Positions 8,029-15,768 of a stretch of DNA of 64,000 nucleotides are shown here, piece after piece. A model generated the notes under the pieces. It saw nothing but the letters and a program-made list of their open reading frames with translations. It made no database searches and had not been told where the DNA came from. The stretch's first letter is position 1. Every line of letters starts with the position of its first letter. The stretch comes from Actinomycetes bacterium (GTDB taxonomy: Bacteria > Actinomycetota > Thermoleophilia > BMS3ABIN01): contig JAJYXB010000019.1 in assembly GCA_021791195.1 (NCBI GenBank), positions 62,001 through 126,000 on the forward strand. Direction: 5' to 3'. Made by a program: the position numbers and the translations under genes.

Positions 8029-9120
8029 CTAGGGAAAGTCAATCAATTTATAGGCGTTGTCGCGCTGCACCGGGCGCAGGCCGGCGGCGCGGATGGCGTG
8101 CACCAGCTCGTCCTTGCCTACCCGGTAGCTGACGCCGGCGGCGGCCACCACGTTTTCCTCAATCATGGTGCTGCCCATGTCATTGGCGCCGAACGCCAGC
8201 GAGATCTGCGCTACTTTCAGCCCCTGCGTCACCCAGGAAGCCTGGATGTTGGGCACGTTGTCCAGATAGATGCGGCTGACGGCCACAGTCATGAGATAGT
8301 CGATGCCGTCGGAGCTGCTCTCACCCTCGAGGCGGGTATGCGAATCCTGGAAGGTCCAGGGAATGAACGCCGTCAGGCCGCCGGTTTCGTCCTGCAGCTC
8401 GCGGATGCGGCGCATGTGCTCGATGCGGTCGGCGAATGTCTCAACGCCGCCGAACATCATCGTCGCCGTCCCCCGGAGGCCGGCCAGATGCGCGGCGCGC
8501 ATCGTCTCCAGCCAGACATCGGCGCCGATCTTGCGCGGGCTGACACGCTGTCGCACGCGGTCGACGAGGATCTCGGCGCCGCCGCCGGGCAGCGAATCCA
8601 GGCCCGCCTCCTTCAGCCGCCGCAGCACCTCCTCAACCGGGATGTGGCTGACGCGCGCGAAATGGTGGATCTCCGGCGGCGAGAACGAATGGATGTAGAT
8701 CGGGTATCGCTCCTTGATCGCCCGCAACATATCACAATAATAATCTATATCAAGTTTGGGATGCAGCCCTCCCTGCATCATGATGCCGGTGCCTCCCAGC
8801 GCCATCGTCTCCTCGATCTTGCGGAAGATCTCGTCATGGGAAAGCAGGTAGCCCTCGTCTGAGCCGGGTTTGCGGTGGAAAGCGCAGAAATCGCAGCCGG
8901 CGATGCAGACATTGGTGTAGTTGATATTGCGGTCGATGACGAAAGTGACGTCGCTGCCGGGCTTGAGGTGCCGGCGCACGGCCGCGGCGGCCTGTCCGGC
9001 CTCGAGCAGCCCGCCGCTCTCGAACACGGCAAGCGCCTCGGCCTCGTCGATCCGCTCGCCGGCTTCCGCTTTCCCCAGCACCGCCGCCAGGACCGCGCCT
9101 GCGCTGCTTTCCCGGCTCAT
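8029..9120 (-). CDS. mqnC: Cyclic dehypoxanthinyl futalosine synthase, radical SAM
   Basis: This 363-aa radical SAM enzyme has the cluster motif C-x3-C-x2-C in CIAGCDFCAF near residue 73, then GGLHPKLDIDYY and a SLPGGGAEIL segment shared by the MqnC/MqnE group. MqnC cyclises dehypoxanthine futalosine in the futalosine route to menaquinone. Assignment as MqnC rather than MqnE rests on YTNVCIAGCDFCAF, the HSFSPPEIHHFA stretch and the company of a second, MqnE-like paralogue. The start overlaps the mqnA stop by 1 nt. Cytosolic. Confidence 0.88.
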   Translation of the reverse strand: MSRESSAGAVLAAVLGKAEAGERIDEAEALAVFESGGLLEAGQAAAAVRRHLKPGSDVTFVIDRNINYTNVCIAGCDFCAFHRKPGSDEGYLLSHDEIFRKIEETMALGGTGIMMQGGLHPKLDIDYYCDMLRAIKERYPIYIHSFSPPEIHHFARVSHIPVEEVLRRLKEAGLDSLPGGGAEILVDRVRQRVSPRKIGADVWLETMRAAHLAGLRGTATMMFGGVETFADRIEHMRRIRELQDETGGLTAFIPWTFQDSHTRLEGESSSDGIDYLMTVAVSRIYLDNVPNIQASWVTQGLKVAQISLAFGANDMGSTMIEENVVAAAGVSYRVGKDELVHAIRAAGLRPVQRDNAYKLIDFP

Positions 9121-10067
9121 CAGCGGATGAACTCCAGGTGAGGCGCCTCGGGGGCGGCGCCGACCGCAACCGCGCGCCGGTAGAATTCTTCCAGGCCGCG
9201 GCGGAATTCCGCGCCCAGGTCGTAACGCAGCTTGCCGAAATAGGAGCGCAGCAGCTCCCGCTCAAAGGGGTAGACCGCGGCTGCAGCCTCGACCACCTCG
9301 TCCCAGTGGCCGCGGCAGTAATCGAGGGAATAAAGCATCCGGTCCTGGAACTCGAGGGTCTCGTCGGGCCGTTCCTGGAAAAAGCGGCGGCGCACAGCCC
9401 AGACCGCGAACACCATCGGCAGCCCGGTCAGCTCTTTCCACAGCTCCCCGAGGTCGTAGCTTAACTCCCACTCCTGCCTGTAAAAAGCTTCCAGCGCCTG
9501 GTCGCCGATCAGCAGCACGGCGTCGCTGCCGCCGTCCAGCGCCTCGGCGACGCTGCCGGCAAGTGGCGAATATTCGGGCTCCAGGCCGTAACGCTGGCTG
9601 AGCAGGATCTTCAGCAGCACCACCGAGGTGGCGCTCTGGCCGGTGAGCGCGACCGTGCGCACCGCTTCGATCGGCTTGCGCGAGATCAGGCGGATGCTGT
9701 CCACAGCCCCGTCGGCAGTGATGGAGATACTCGGCAGCAGAATCAGATCAGCCGCGTGGGCGGCGTACTCGATCGACGAGACCGGGCTGATATCCAGCTC
9801 CCCCGCGAGCAGCAGCCCGTTCAGATAAGTGGGTACACCCCGCACCAGCTCGAAGCAGCCCCAGCCCTCGTTCTTCTCCAGGCCGTAGTACAGAGGATAG
9901 CCGTTGAGGAACTCGAAGTGGCCGATGCGGATGCCGCCCGCCGGAGCCTTGCCGGCCATGGCCACGCCCTGCCCCGCGCCGGTTGCCTGGCCAGCGCCCG
10001 GCCCGGGAATATCCGCCTGCGGGGCGGTGGAGCCATCATCGCCGGGAATGTCGCGCCCATCAATCAT
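9120..10067 (-). CDS. mqnA: Chorismate dehydratase MqnA
   Basis: This protein of up to 315 aa belongs to the MqnA/MqnD periplasmic-binding-like fold family, with IGHFEFLNGYPLYYGL at the domain start and SVVLLKILL and VLLIGDQAL further on. MqnA dehydrates chorismate to 3-enolpyruvyl-benzoate, the first futalosine-pathway step. The ATG at 10067 overlaps the end of mqnE by 8 nt but adds a 36-residue Gly/Ala/Pro-rich leader before the fold. An internal ATG at 9959 would remove it, so the true start is uncertain. It lies between mqnE and mqnC in one transcription unit. MqnB and MqnD are not in the window. Confidence 0.87.
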   Translation of the reverse strand: MIDGRDIPGDDGSTAPQADIPGPGAGQATGAGQGVAMAGKAPAGGIRIGHFEFLNGYPLYYGLEKNEGWGCFELVRGVPTYLNGLLLAGELDISPVSSIEYAAHAADLILLPSISITADGAVDSIRLISRKPIEAVRTVALTGQSATSVVLLKILLSQRYGLEPEYSPLAGSVAEALDGGSDAVLLIGDQALEAFYRQEWELSYDLGELWKELTGLPMVFAVWAVRRRFFQERPDETLEFQDRMLYSLDYCRGHWDEVVEAAAAVYPFERELLRSYFGKLRYDLGAEFRRGLEEFYRRAVAVGAAPEAPHLEFIR

Positions 10068-11178
10068 GGACCCTGATGACGTTGTAGAGCGTGTCGCGTT
10101 CCACGGGGATGCGGCCGGCGCTCCTGATCAGCCCGATGAGCTCGGCGCGCGAGAGCGCCTGCCCGGTCTGGGCGCCGGCGGCATGGGTGATCTTCTCCTC
10201 GACGACGGTGCCGTCGATGTCGTTGACGCCGAAATTGAGTGAGATCTGCGCCACCTTGATGCCGAGCATGATCCAGAAAGCCTTGATATTGGTGAAATTG
10301 TCGAGCATGAGGCGGCCCACCGCCAGCATCTTCAGATCCTCGACGCCGGTGGGGCCAGGCAGCTCCGCGAGGCCGGTGTTGGCGGGATGGAAAGCCAACG
10401 GGATGAAGCTGCCGAAGCCGCCGGTCTCGTCCTGCAGTTCCCGCAGGCGGATGAGATGGTCGATGCGCTCCGCCGGCGTCTCGACATGGCCGTACAGCAT
10501 GGTCGCATTTGATCTGATCCCCGCTTTGTGCGCCGTGCGCATCACCTCCAGCCAGCCGTCGCCGGAAATCTTGCGGCTGCACACCAGCCCGCGCACGCGC
10601 TCGGAGAAGATCTCGGCGCCGCCTCCGGGCAGCGAGCCCAGGCCCGCCTCCTTCAGCTCCAACAGCACCTCTTCGACGCTGCGTTTTGTGCGGCGGGCGA
10701 AGAAAGCGATCTCGCTGGCAGTGAAAGCCTGGATGTGCACGTCGGGGTCCAGCTCGCGCAGTGAGCTGATCATCTCCAGATAATATTCATAGGGCAGCGA
10801 CGGATGTTCGCCGCCGACGATATGCAGCTCGGTGATGCCCTCGGCCAGCGACTCGCGCGCCGCCGCCAGGATCTCATCCATCGTCATCGTATAGGCGCCG
10901 GGAGCCCCTTCCCTGGCGCTGAAGGCGCAGAACTTGCAGCTGTTGCCGCAGACGTTGGTGTGATTGATGTGACGATTATTGATGAAGTAAACGCGGTCGC
11001 CGGCGCTGCGCTGCCGGGCCAGATCGGCCATGGCGCCGATGGCAAGCAGGTCGCTAGACTCGAGCAGCGCCAGGCCATCTTCGAAAGTAAGCCGCTCGCC
11101 GGCCCGCACTTTCTCTTCAAGTGGCTCGAGCGGGGACGTTCCTTTCCTAACGTTCCTAATTTTTGAATTTCCCTGCAT
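10060..11178 (-). CDS. mqnE: Aminofutalosine synthase MqnE, radical SAM
   Basis: This 372-aa radical SAM enzyme has the CGNSCKFCAF cluster motif after HINHTNVC, then IVGGEHPSLPYEYYLEM and SLPGGGAEIFSERVR, typical of MqnE, which joins the MqnA product to SAM-derived adenosyl to give aminofutalosine. The first ~17 residues (from the ATG at 11178) are encoded by a repeat element: the ATG lies in the loop and the following codons in one arm of a perfect inverted repeat (11131-11226). The conserved protein seems to begin near LEPLEEKVRAGERL, so the N-terminus may have been replaced or extended by the insertion. A downstream GTG within EKVRAGE is a possible alternative start. Confidence 0.88.
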   Translation of the reverse strand: MQGNSKIRNVRKGTSPLEPLEEKVRAGERLTFEDGLALLESSDLLAIGAMADLARQRSAGDRVYFINNRHINHTNVCGNSCKFCAFSAREGAPGAYTMTMDEILAAARESLAEGITELHIVGGEHPSLPYEYYLEMISSLRELDPDVHIQAFTASEIAFFARRTKRSVEEVLLELKEAGLGSLPGGGAEIFSERVRGLVCSRKISGDGWLEVMRTAHKAGIRSNATMLYGHVETPAERIDHLIRLRELQDETGGFGSFIPLAFHPANTGLAELPGPTGVEDLKMLAVGRLMLDNFTNIKAFWIMLGIKVAQISLNFGVNDIDGTVVEEKITHAAGAQTGQALSRAELIGLIRSAGRIPVERDTLYNVIRVHD

Positions 11179-11226
11179 AACCTGTCCTTTTCGTAAATTA
11201 GGAACGTTAGGAAAGGAACGTCCCCG
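11131..11226. repeat. Perfect inverted repeat of a dispersed REP-like element
   Basis: The left arm 11131-11162 and the right arm 11195-11226 are exact reverse complements over 32 bp, with a 32-bp spacer. The core GGGGACGTTCCTTTCCTAA recurs in shorter or variant form at 17748, 56608, 57140, 57331 and 62401. Such paired short palindromic units resemble REP elements mobilised by RAYT-type transposases; no such transposase is in this window, so that link is inference. It lies between the M16 peptidase stop and mqnE and contributes the mqnE start codon. Confidence 0.85.
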
Positions 11227-11232
11227 AAAGCG

Positions 11233-12507
11233 CTAGCCTGCCCTGAGCAGCAGCTCCCGGCCGCCGCCGAGCGCGCCCAGCGCCTTTTCGAATACCGCGG
11301 ACTCGGAGCCAATTGCCACCGCGGTCAGATTCTCGGGCCGGTAATACCGCTCCGCCAGCGCCATCACATCCGCCGCCGTGACGCTGTCTATCTTCTCAAT
11401 GATCTCGTCGATGTCAAGAATCTCCGTGCCAGTCACGGTCAGCTTGCCCAGCCGGCTCATGCGGCTGTGGGTGGTTTCCATCCCCAGTACGACCCGGCCC
11501 TTGGCGTTCTCCTTGGCGCGGATGAGCTCGTCCTCGCCGATGGGCTGCTCGCACAGCAGCCTCAGCTGCCCGGCGACGATGCCGGAGACTTCATCGACGC
11601 TGTCGCCGCGACAGCCGAAATATACGCCCACCAGCCCGGTGTCGGAGTAAAGCGTCGAAAAAGAATATACCGAATAGGCCAGGCCGCGCTTCTCCCGCAC
11701 CTCCTGAAACAGGCGCGAGCTGGCGGTGCCGCCCAGGACCGTATCCAGTATCGACAGCGCAAACCGCTCCGGCGCATGCCGCGACATCCCCAGCCCGCCA
11801 AAACAGACATGATACTGCTGCGTCTCCTTGACGTAAAAACTGGCGCCGCTCTGGGCGACAGGCGCCGATGGCGGCTCCATCGACCGGGCCAGTGGCTGCG
11901 AGCCGTTGCCGCCCCGCAGGTGCTTGCCGGACAGTCCGACCAGTTGTGCCTGCTCGACGTTGCCGGCAGCGGCGATCACCATGTTCGGCAGGGTGTAGTG
12001 CCCCTGGTGATAGGCGCTGATCCGCTCCGGCGTCACCGAACTGATGATGGCCGATGTCCCCAGCACGCTCTTGCCCAGCGGGTGCGAGCCGAAGATGGTC
12101 TGCGTCAGGTTGTCCACGATCAGCTCCGAGGGCGAGTCCTCGTACATGGCGATCTCCTCCACCACAACCTCGCGCTCGGGATCGATGTCGGCGAACGCGG
12201 GTTTAAGCACCATGTCGGCGATCACGTCAAAAGCTTCCTCCAGATGCTGGTCGAGGAAACGGGCGTGCACGACGGTGTATTCGCGCGCCGTGGCCGCATT
12301 CAGCTCGCCGCCGAAAGAGTCGAAGATCTGGGCGATCTCGGTGGCGCCGTAGCGGGAGCTGCCCTTGAACAGCAGATGCTCGATGAAGTGACTGATGCCG
12401 CTTTCCTCGGGCTGCTCATAGCGGGACCCGGCTCCGATCCAGAGCCCGAGAGATACGGAGCGGACGGATGGCAGCTTTTCACTGACCACCCGCCCGCCGC
12501 CGGGCAA
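11233..12507 (-). CDS. M16-family zinc metallopeptidase (processing peptidase-like)
   Basis: This protein of about 424 aa has the inverted zinc motif HFIEH near residue 40 within GISHFIEHLLFKG, and a glutamate ~75 residues later in EVVVEEIAMYEDSP, as in insulinase/mitochondrial-processing-peptidase-like enzymes (M16). The second half carries the non-catalytic M16 C domain with FGGLGMSRHAPERF. Only a TTG at 12507 is available, because an in-frame stop lies just upstream and the ATG overlapping the pnp stop is in another frame. It begins about 10 bp after pnp, which is the common pnp-peptidase arrangement in Gram-positive bacteria. Substrate unknown; no signal peptide. Confidence 0.85.
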   Translation of the reverse strand: MPGGGRVVSEKLPSVRSVSLGLWIGAGSRYEQPEESGISHFIEHLLFKGSSRYGATEIAQIFDSFGGELNAATAREYTVVHARFLDQHLEEAFDVIADMVLKPAFADIDPEREVVVEEIAMYEDSPSELIVDNLTQTIFGSHPLGKSVLGTSAIISSVTPERISAYHQGHYTLPNMVIAAAGNVEQAQLVGLSGKHLRGGNGSQPLARSMEPPSAPVAQSGASFYVKETQQYHVCFGGLGMSRHAPERFALSILDTVLGGTASSRLFQEVREKRGLAYSVYSFSTLYSDTGLVGVYFGCRGDSVDEVSGIVAGQLRLLCEQPIGEDELIRAKENAKGRVVLGMETTHSRMSRLGKLTVTGTEILDIDEIIEKIDSVTAADVMALAERYYRPENLTAVAIGSESAVFEKALGALGGGRELLLRAG

Positions 12508-12517
12508 CTGTTCTAGC

Positions 12518-14698
12518 TCATATTTTTGGATTTAGGTCAACCACCTTCAGTCCGATCCGCTGCTTGCCGCGGTCTTCCTTGACCTCCATGACCTTGACCT
12601 CTACCATCTGGCCTCGCCGGACCACATCTTCGACTTTTTCCACCCGCTTGTCTGACAGGTTGGAGATGTGCACCAGGCCGTCGGTGCCCCGCTTCAGCTC
12701 GACGAAGGCGCCGAAATCAGTGGTCTTGACGACCTTGCCGACGAACACATCGCCCACCTCGACGTCCTTGGTCAGCGCGTTGATGCGGGCGATGACGCCC
12801 TCGGCATTGGCGCCGCCGGGGCTGGTGATGTAGACGGTGCCGTCCTCCTCGACGTCGATGTTGACGTCGAACTCCTCGACCAGGCCGCGAATCGTCTCGC
12901 CGCCCTTGCCGATGAGGGCTCCGATCTTGTCGGGATTGATCTGGATGGTGAGGATGCGCGGCGCGTATTCGGACAGCTCGGCGCGCGCCTCAGGCATGAC
13001 CTCGCGCATCTTGCCTAGCACGAACTCGCGGCCGCGGCGTGACTGCCGGAGCACCTCCGCCATGATGTCGGGAGTAATGCCTTCCTTGATCTTCAGGTCC
13101 ATCTGGATGGCGGTGATGCCGTTGGCCGAACCCGCCACCTTGAAATCCATGTCGCCGAGATGGTCCTCGACGCCGGCGATGTCGGTGAGGATGACGTAAT
13201 TGCGGTCGACTTCCTCCGAACCGCACTCCAGGCAACGGCGCAGGAAGACGCCAACGTTGCCGCAGCTCCTGCAGGTACTGTGCACAATCAGGCCACAGGC
13301 GATACCGCCCACCGGCGCCTTGATCTGAACGCCCGCGTCCATCAGCGCCAGGCTCGAGCCGCAGGTGCTGGCCATCGAGGAAGAGCCGTTGCTCTCCATG
13401 ATCTCGCTCACCAGGCGGATGGTGTAGGGGAAGTCCTTCTCGTCCGGGATCATCGGCCGGAGCGCCTTCTCCGCCAGGGCGCCGTGACCGATGTCGCGCC
13501 GCTTGGGACCGCGCATGAAGCCGGTCTCACCCACCGAGAACGGCGGGAAGTTGTAATGGTGGATGTAGCGCTTGCTCTCTTCGAGGCCGAGGCCATCGAT
13601 GCGCTGCTCGTCGCCGACGGCGCCCAGGGTCAGCAGGGTCATCGCCTGCGTCTGCCCCCGGGTGAAAAGAGCCGAGCCGTGCGTGCGCGGCGCCACGCCC
13701 ACCTCGCAGCTGATCTCGCGCACCTCTTCGTTGCCGCGGCCGTCGGGACGCAGCCTGTCCAGCACGATGCTGCGCCGGACCACGTCCTTCTCCACAGCCT
13801 TGACCAGCGCCAGCACCTCGCGGGCGAATTCATCGCTGGATTCCTCGGTGACCAGCTGCTCGCGCACAACAGCGCGCACCTTTTCGATGCGGGCGGTGCG
13901 CTCCAGCTTGTCGGTAATGCGGTTGGCTTCCTCCAGGCCCGCCCGCGCCAGTTGATCGACCTTGGCAGCCAGCTCCCTGTCCGGCTTTGGCTCCTCGAAG
14001 GGCCACTTTTCCTTGCCGGCGGCCTCGCGGAATTCTTCCTGCAGCTGGCAGAGCTGACGGATCGGCTCACGCGCCATCTCCACCGCCTGCATCGCCAGCT
14101 CCTCGCTAACCTCATTGGCGCCGGCCTCCAGCATCAGGATCGAATCCGAAGTGCCAGCGATGATCAGGTCGAGCTCACAGGCGGGATCATGCAACTGCTG
14201 CATTGTCGGGTTGAGGATCAGCTCGCCGCCGATGCTGCCGACGCGGACCGCCGCGATCGGTCCCTGGAACGGGACCTCCGAGATCGTCAGCGCCGCCGAG
14301 GCGCCATTGAGCGCCAGGATGTCGTAGGCATTTTCCTGATCGGTTGACAGGATGGTGGCGATCAGCTGCACTTCGTTGGAAAAGCCCTTGGGGAAGCGCG
14401 GCCGCACCGGCCGGTCGATCAGGCGCGCGGTCAGGATGGCCTTCTCGCTCGGCCGTGCCTCGCGCTTGATGAAACCGCCCGGGATCTTGCCGGCGGCATA
14501 CATTCTTTCCTCGATGTCGACCGTGAGGGGGAAGAAGTCGATCCCTTCCCTGGCCTCGGTGCGGGCGGTGGCGGTGACCAGCACCATCGTGTCGCCCCAG
14601 CGCACCAGGACGGCACCGTTGGCCTGTTTGGCCAGCCGGCCCGTCTCCAGCGATATCGTCTTGCCGCCGATCTCGATACTCTTGTTGATAACAGTCAA
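12518..14698 (-). CDS. pnp: Polyribonucleotide nucleotidyltransferase (PNPase) with a Cys-rich insertion
   Basis: This 726-aa 3'-5' phosphorolytic exoribonuclease has two RNase PH domains, a KH domain (IGALIGKGGETIRGL) and a C-terminal S1 domain (VGDVFVGKVVKTTDFGAFVEL). The TTG at 14698 is chosen because AAGGAG lies 9 nt upstream and INKSIEIGGKTISLETGRLA is the normal family start; the open frame to 14806 is leader. Unusually, the second RNase PH domain has about 23 extra residues with CRSC (476-479) and CLEC (489-492) in a C-x2-C-x9-C-x2-C pattern, inserted between the conserved AGIA-type and LTDI-x-GxEDHLGDMDFKVAG motifs. It follows rpsO, the classic rpsO-pnp order. Confidence 0.95.
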   Translation of the reverse strand: MTVINKSIEIGGKTISLETGRLAKQANGAVLVRWGDTMVLVTATARTEAREGIDFFPLTVDIEERMYAAGKIPGGFIKREARPSEKAILTARLIDRPVRPRFPKGFSNEVQLIATILSTDQENAYDILALNGASAALTISEVPFQGPIAAVRVGSIGGELILNPTMQQLHDPACELDLIIAGTSDSILMLEAGANEVSEELAMQAVEMAREPIRQLCQLQEEFREAAGKEKWPFEEPKPDRELAAKVDQLARAGLEEANRITDKLERTARIEKVRAVVREQLVTEESSDEFAREVLALVKAVEKDVVRRSIVLDRLRPDGRGNEEVREISCEVGVAPRTHGSALFTRGQTQAMTLLTLGAVGDEQRIDGLGLEESKRYIHHYNFPPFSVGETGFMRGPKRRDIGHGALAEKALRPMIPDEKDFPYTIRLVSEIMESNGSSSMASTCGSSLALMDAGVQIKAPVGGIACGLIVHSTCRSCGNVGVFLRRCLECGSEEVDRNYVILTDIAGVEDHLGDMDFKVAGSANGITAIQMDLKIKEGITPDIMAEVLRQSRRGREFVLGKMREVMPEARAELSEYAPRILTIQINPDKIGALIGKGGETIRGLVEEFDVNIDVEEDGTVYITSPGGANAEGVIARINALTKDVEVGDVFVGKVVKTTDFGAFVELKRGTDGLVHISNLSDKRVEKVEDVVRRGQMVEVKVMEVKEDRGKQRIGLKVVDLNPKI

Positions 14699-14865
14699 GT
14701 TATTGTTCTCCTTAGGATCAGGGGCCAGATTGCCCCTCCGATGTAATGTCCGGTAACCGCGGTGCGGTTCCGGCGAGGTTGCCCGCATTGGGGTTTTTTC
14801 CCGCATGGGCGTGATTTAATCATTGTCCGGGTCAAGAACCGGAGCAAACTTCGCGCCGCGCATGC

Positions 14866-14899
14866 AAAAAGGCCACGGGCTGACAACACTCCCGTGGCC
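14866..14899 (-). terminator. Intrinsic terminator between rpsO and pnp
   Basis: On the minus strand a perfect 9-bp stem (GGCCACGGG at 14871-14879 with its complement at 14891-14899, 11-nt loop) is followed by five Ts. It lies about 200 bp after the rpsO stop and 170 bp before the pnp start, so rpsO and pnp are at least partly separate units. The rest of the 14,700-15,096 gap contains no convincing gene; a promoter for pnp is expected in 14,710-14,860 but no clear box was recognised. Confidence 0.8.
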
Positions 14900-15096
14900 C
14901 GCTCTAGGCTCAAGGCTCAGAATCCGTTGTATTCCCTTCATCCGGAGATTTGATGGCTCGGGAAAGCCAGTCCGGTTAATGGGGGAGATTCTGCAGGAAC
15001 AAGACGGATCCTCAGCCTCAGGCCTAGAGTGCTTGGTTCCAGGCACGGCAAGCGTTTCTGCGCCGAAGCGCAAGAAGAAGGTCGAACCGTATCCGC

Positions 15097-15366
15097 TTAC
15101 TTCCTCAGACCCAGCTCCTTGACCAAAGCGCGGTAGCGGGTCACTTCCTTATTCTGCAGATAGGTAAGCAAACGGCGCCTCTTCCCCACCATCTTCAACA
15201 ACCCTCTGCGTGAATGATGATCTTTCTTGTGGGTTTTCAGATGTTCGGTCAGGCCGTTGATGCGCTCCGTCAGCAGTGCGATCTGCACCTCCGGAGAACC
15301 GGTGTCCTTCTCATGGGAGCTGTATTTGCCGATGACCTGTCCCTTGTCTTCCTTGCTCAGTGTCAA
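15097..15366 (-). CDS. rpsO: 30S ribosomal protein S15
   Basis: This 89-aa protein has the S15 signature: [45 protein letters not shown] and a basic C-terminus. It binds 16S rRNA and helps assemble the central domain of the 30S subunit. The TTG at 15366 has a strong AAAAGGAGG 7 nt upstream and gives the universal 89-residue length; the upstream in-frame ATG at 15426 would add 20 unrelated residues. Confidence 0.96.
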   Translation of the reverse strand: MTLSKEDKGQVIGKYSSHEKDTGSPEVQIALLTERINGLTEHLKTHKKDHHSRRGLLKMVGKRRRLLTYLQNKEVTRYRALVKELGLRK

Positions 15367-15768
15367 GCTGTCACCTCCTTTTAAACACTTGACGTGGGGA
15401 AACCAACTTCCGTCAAAGCTTATCATATTTGGCGTTTAAAACGCGAACAGGGCCGCCGTCAGTCCGGCGACTCCTTTCCCTTTATTAACCGTTGAAACTG
15501 CCGATGTTATTTCCACTGCAGCTACCAGGGGATTCAAGATGAGCACGACCATGGCAGACGCGAATGCGACTACCGGCAACCATCTATCATTGCGCCGGAT
15601 CCTGACGGATTTCGGACCGGGCGCGCTGCCGAGCATGACCTCATTCTATCTGATTATTCTGCCGGGCACGAAGCTGCCGGGAGTCCGCCGCGGCACCGGC
15701 CGGCTGGGCCGTCGCGAGCATCGCCTTCCTGTTTGCCCCGGTGCGGCTGCTATCGTTGCGAGGATTCC
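15367..15768. other. Intergenic stretch between rpsO and a divergent kinase
   Basis: This 400-bp stretch must hold the rpsO promoter (TATGAT at about 15,423 on the minus strand is a candidate -10) and that of the kinase. A 66-codon minus-strand frame (15436-15636) with one hydrophobic segment and a 77-codon plus-strand frame (15539-15772) overlap here. Neither has a recognisable family or good ribosome site, and I do not call either as a gene. Confidence 0.4.

Noticed and set aside
13160-14347. 395-codon plus-strand frame
   Set aside because: Antisense to pnp, no recognisable domains.
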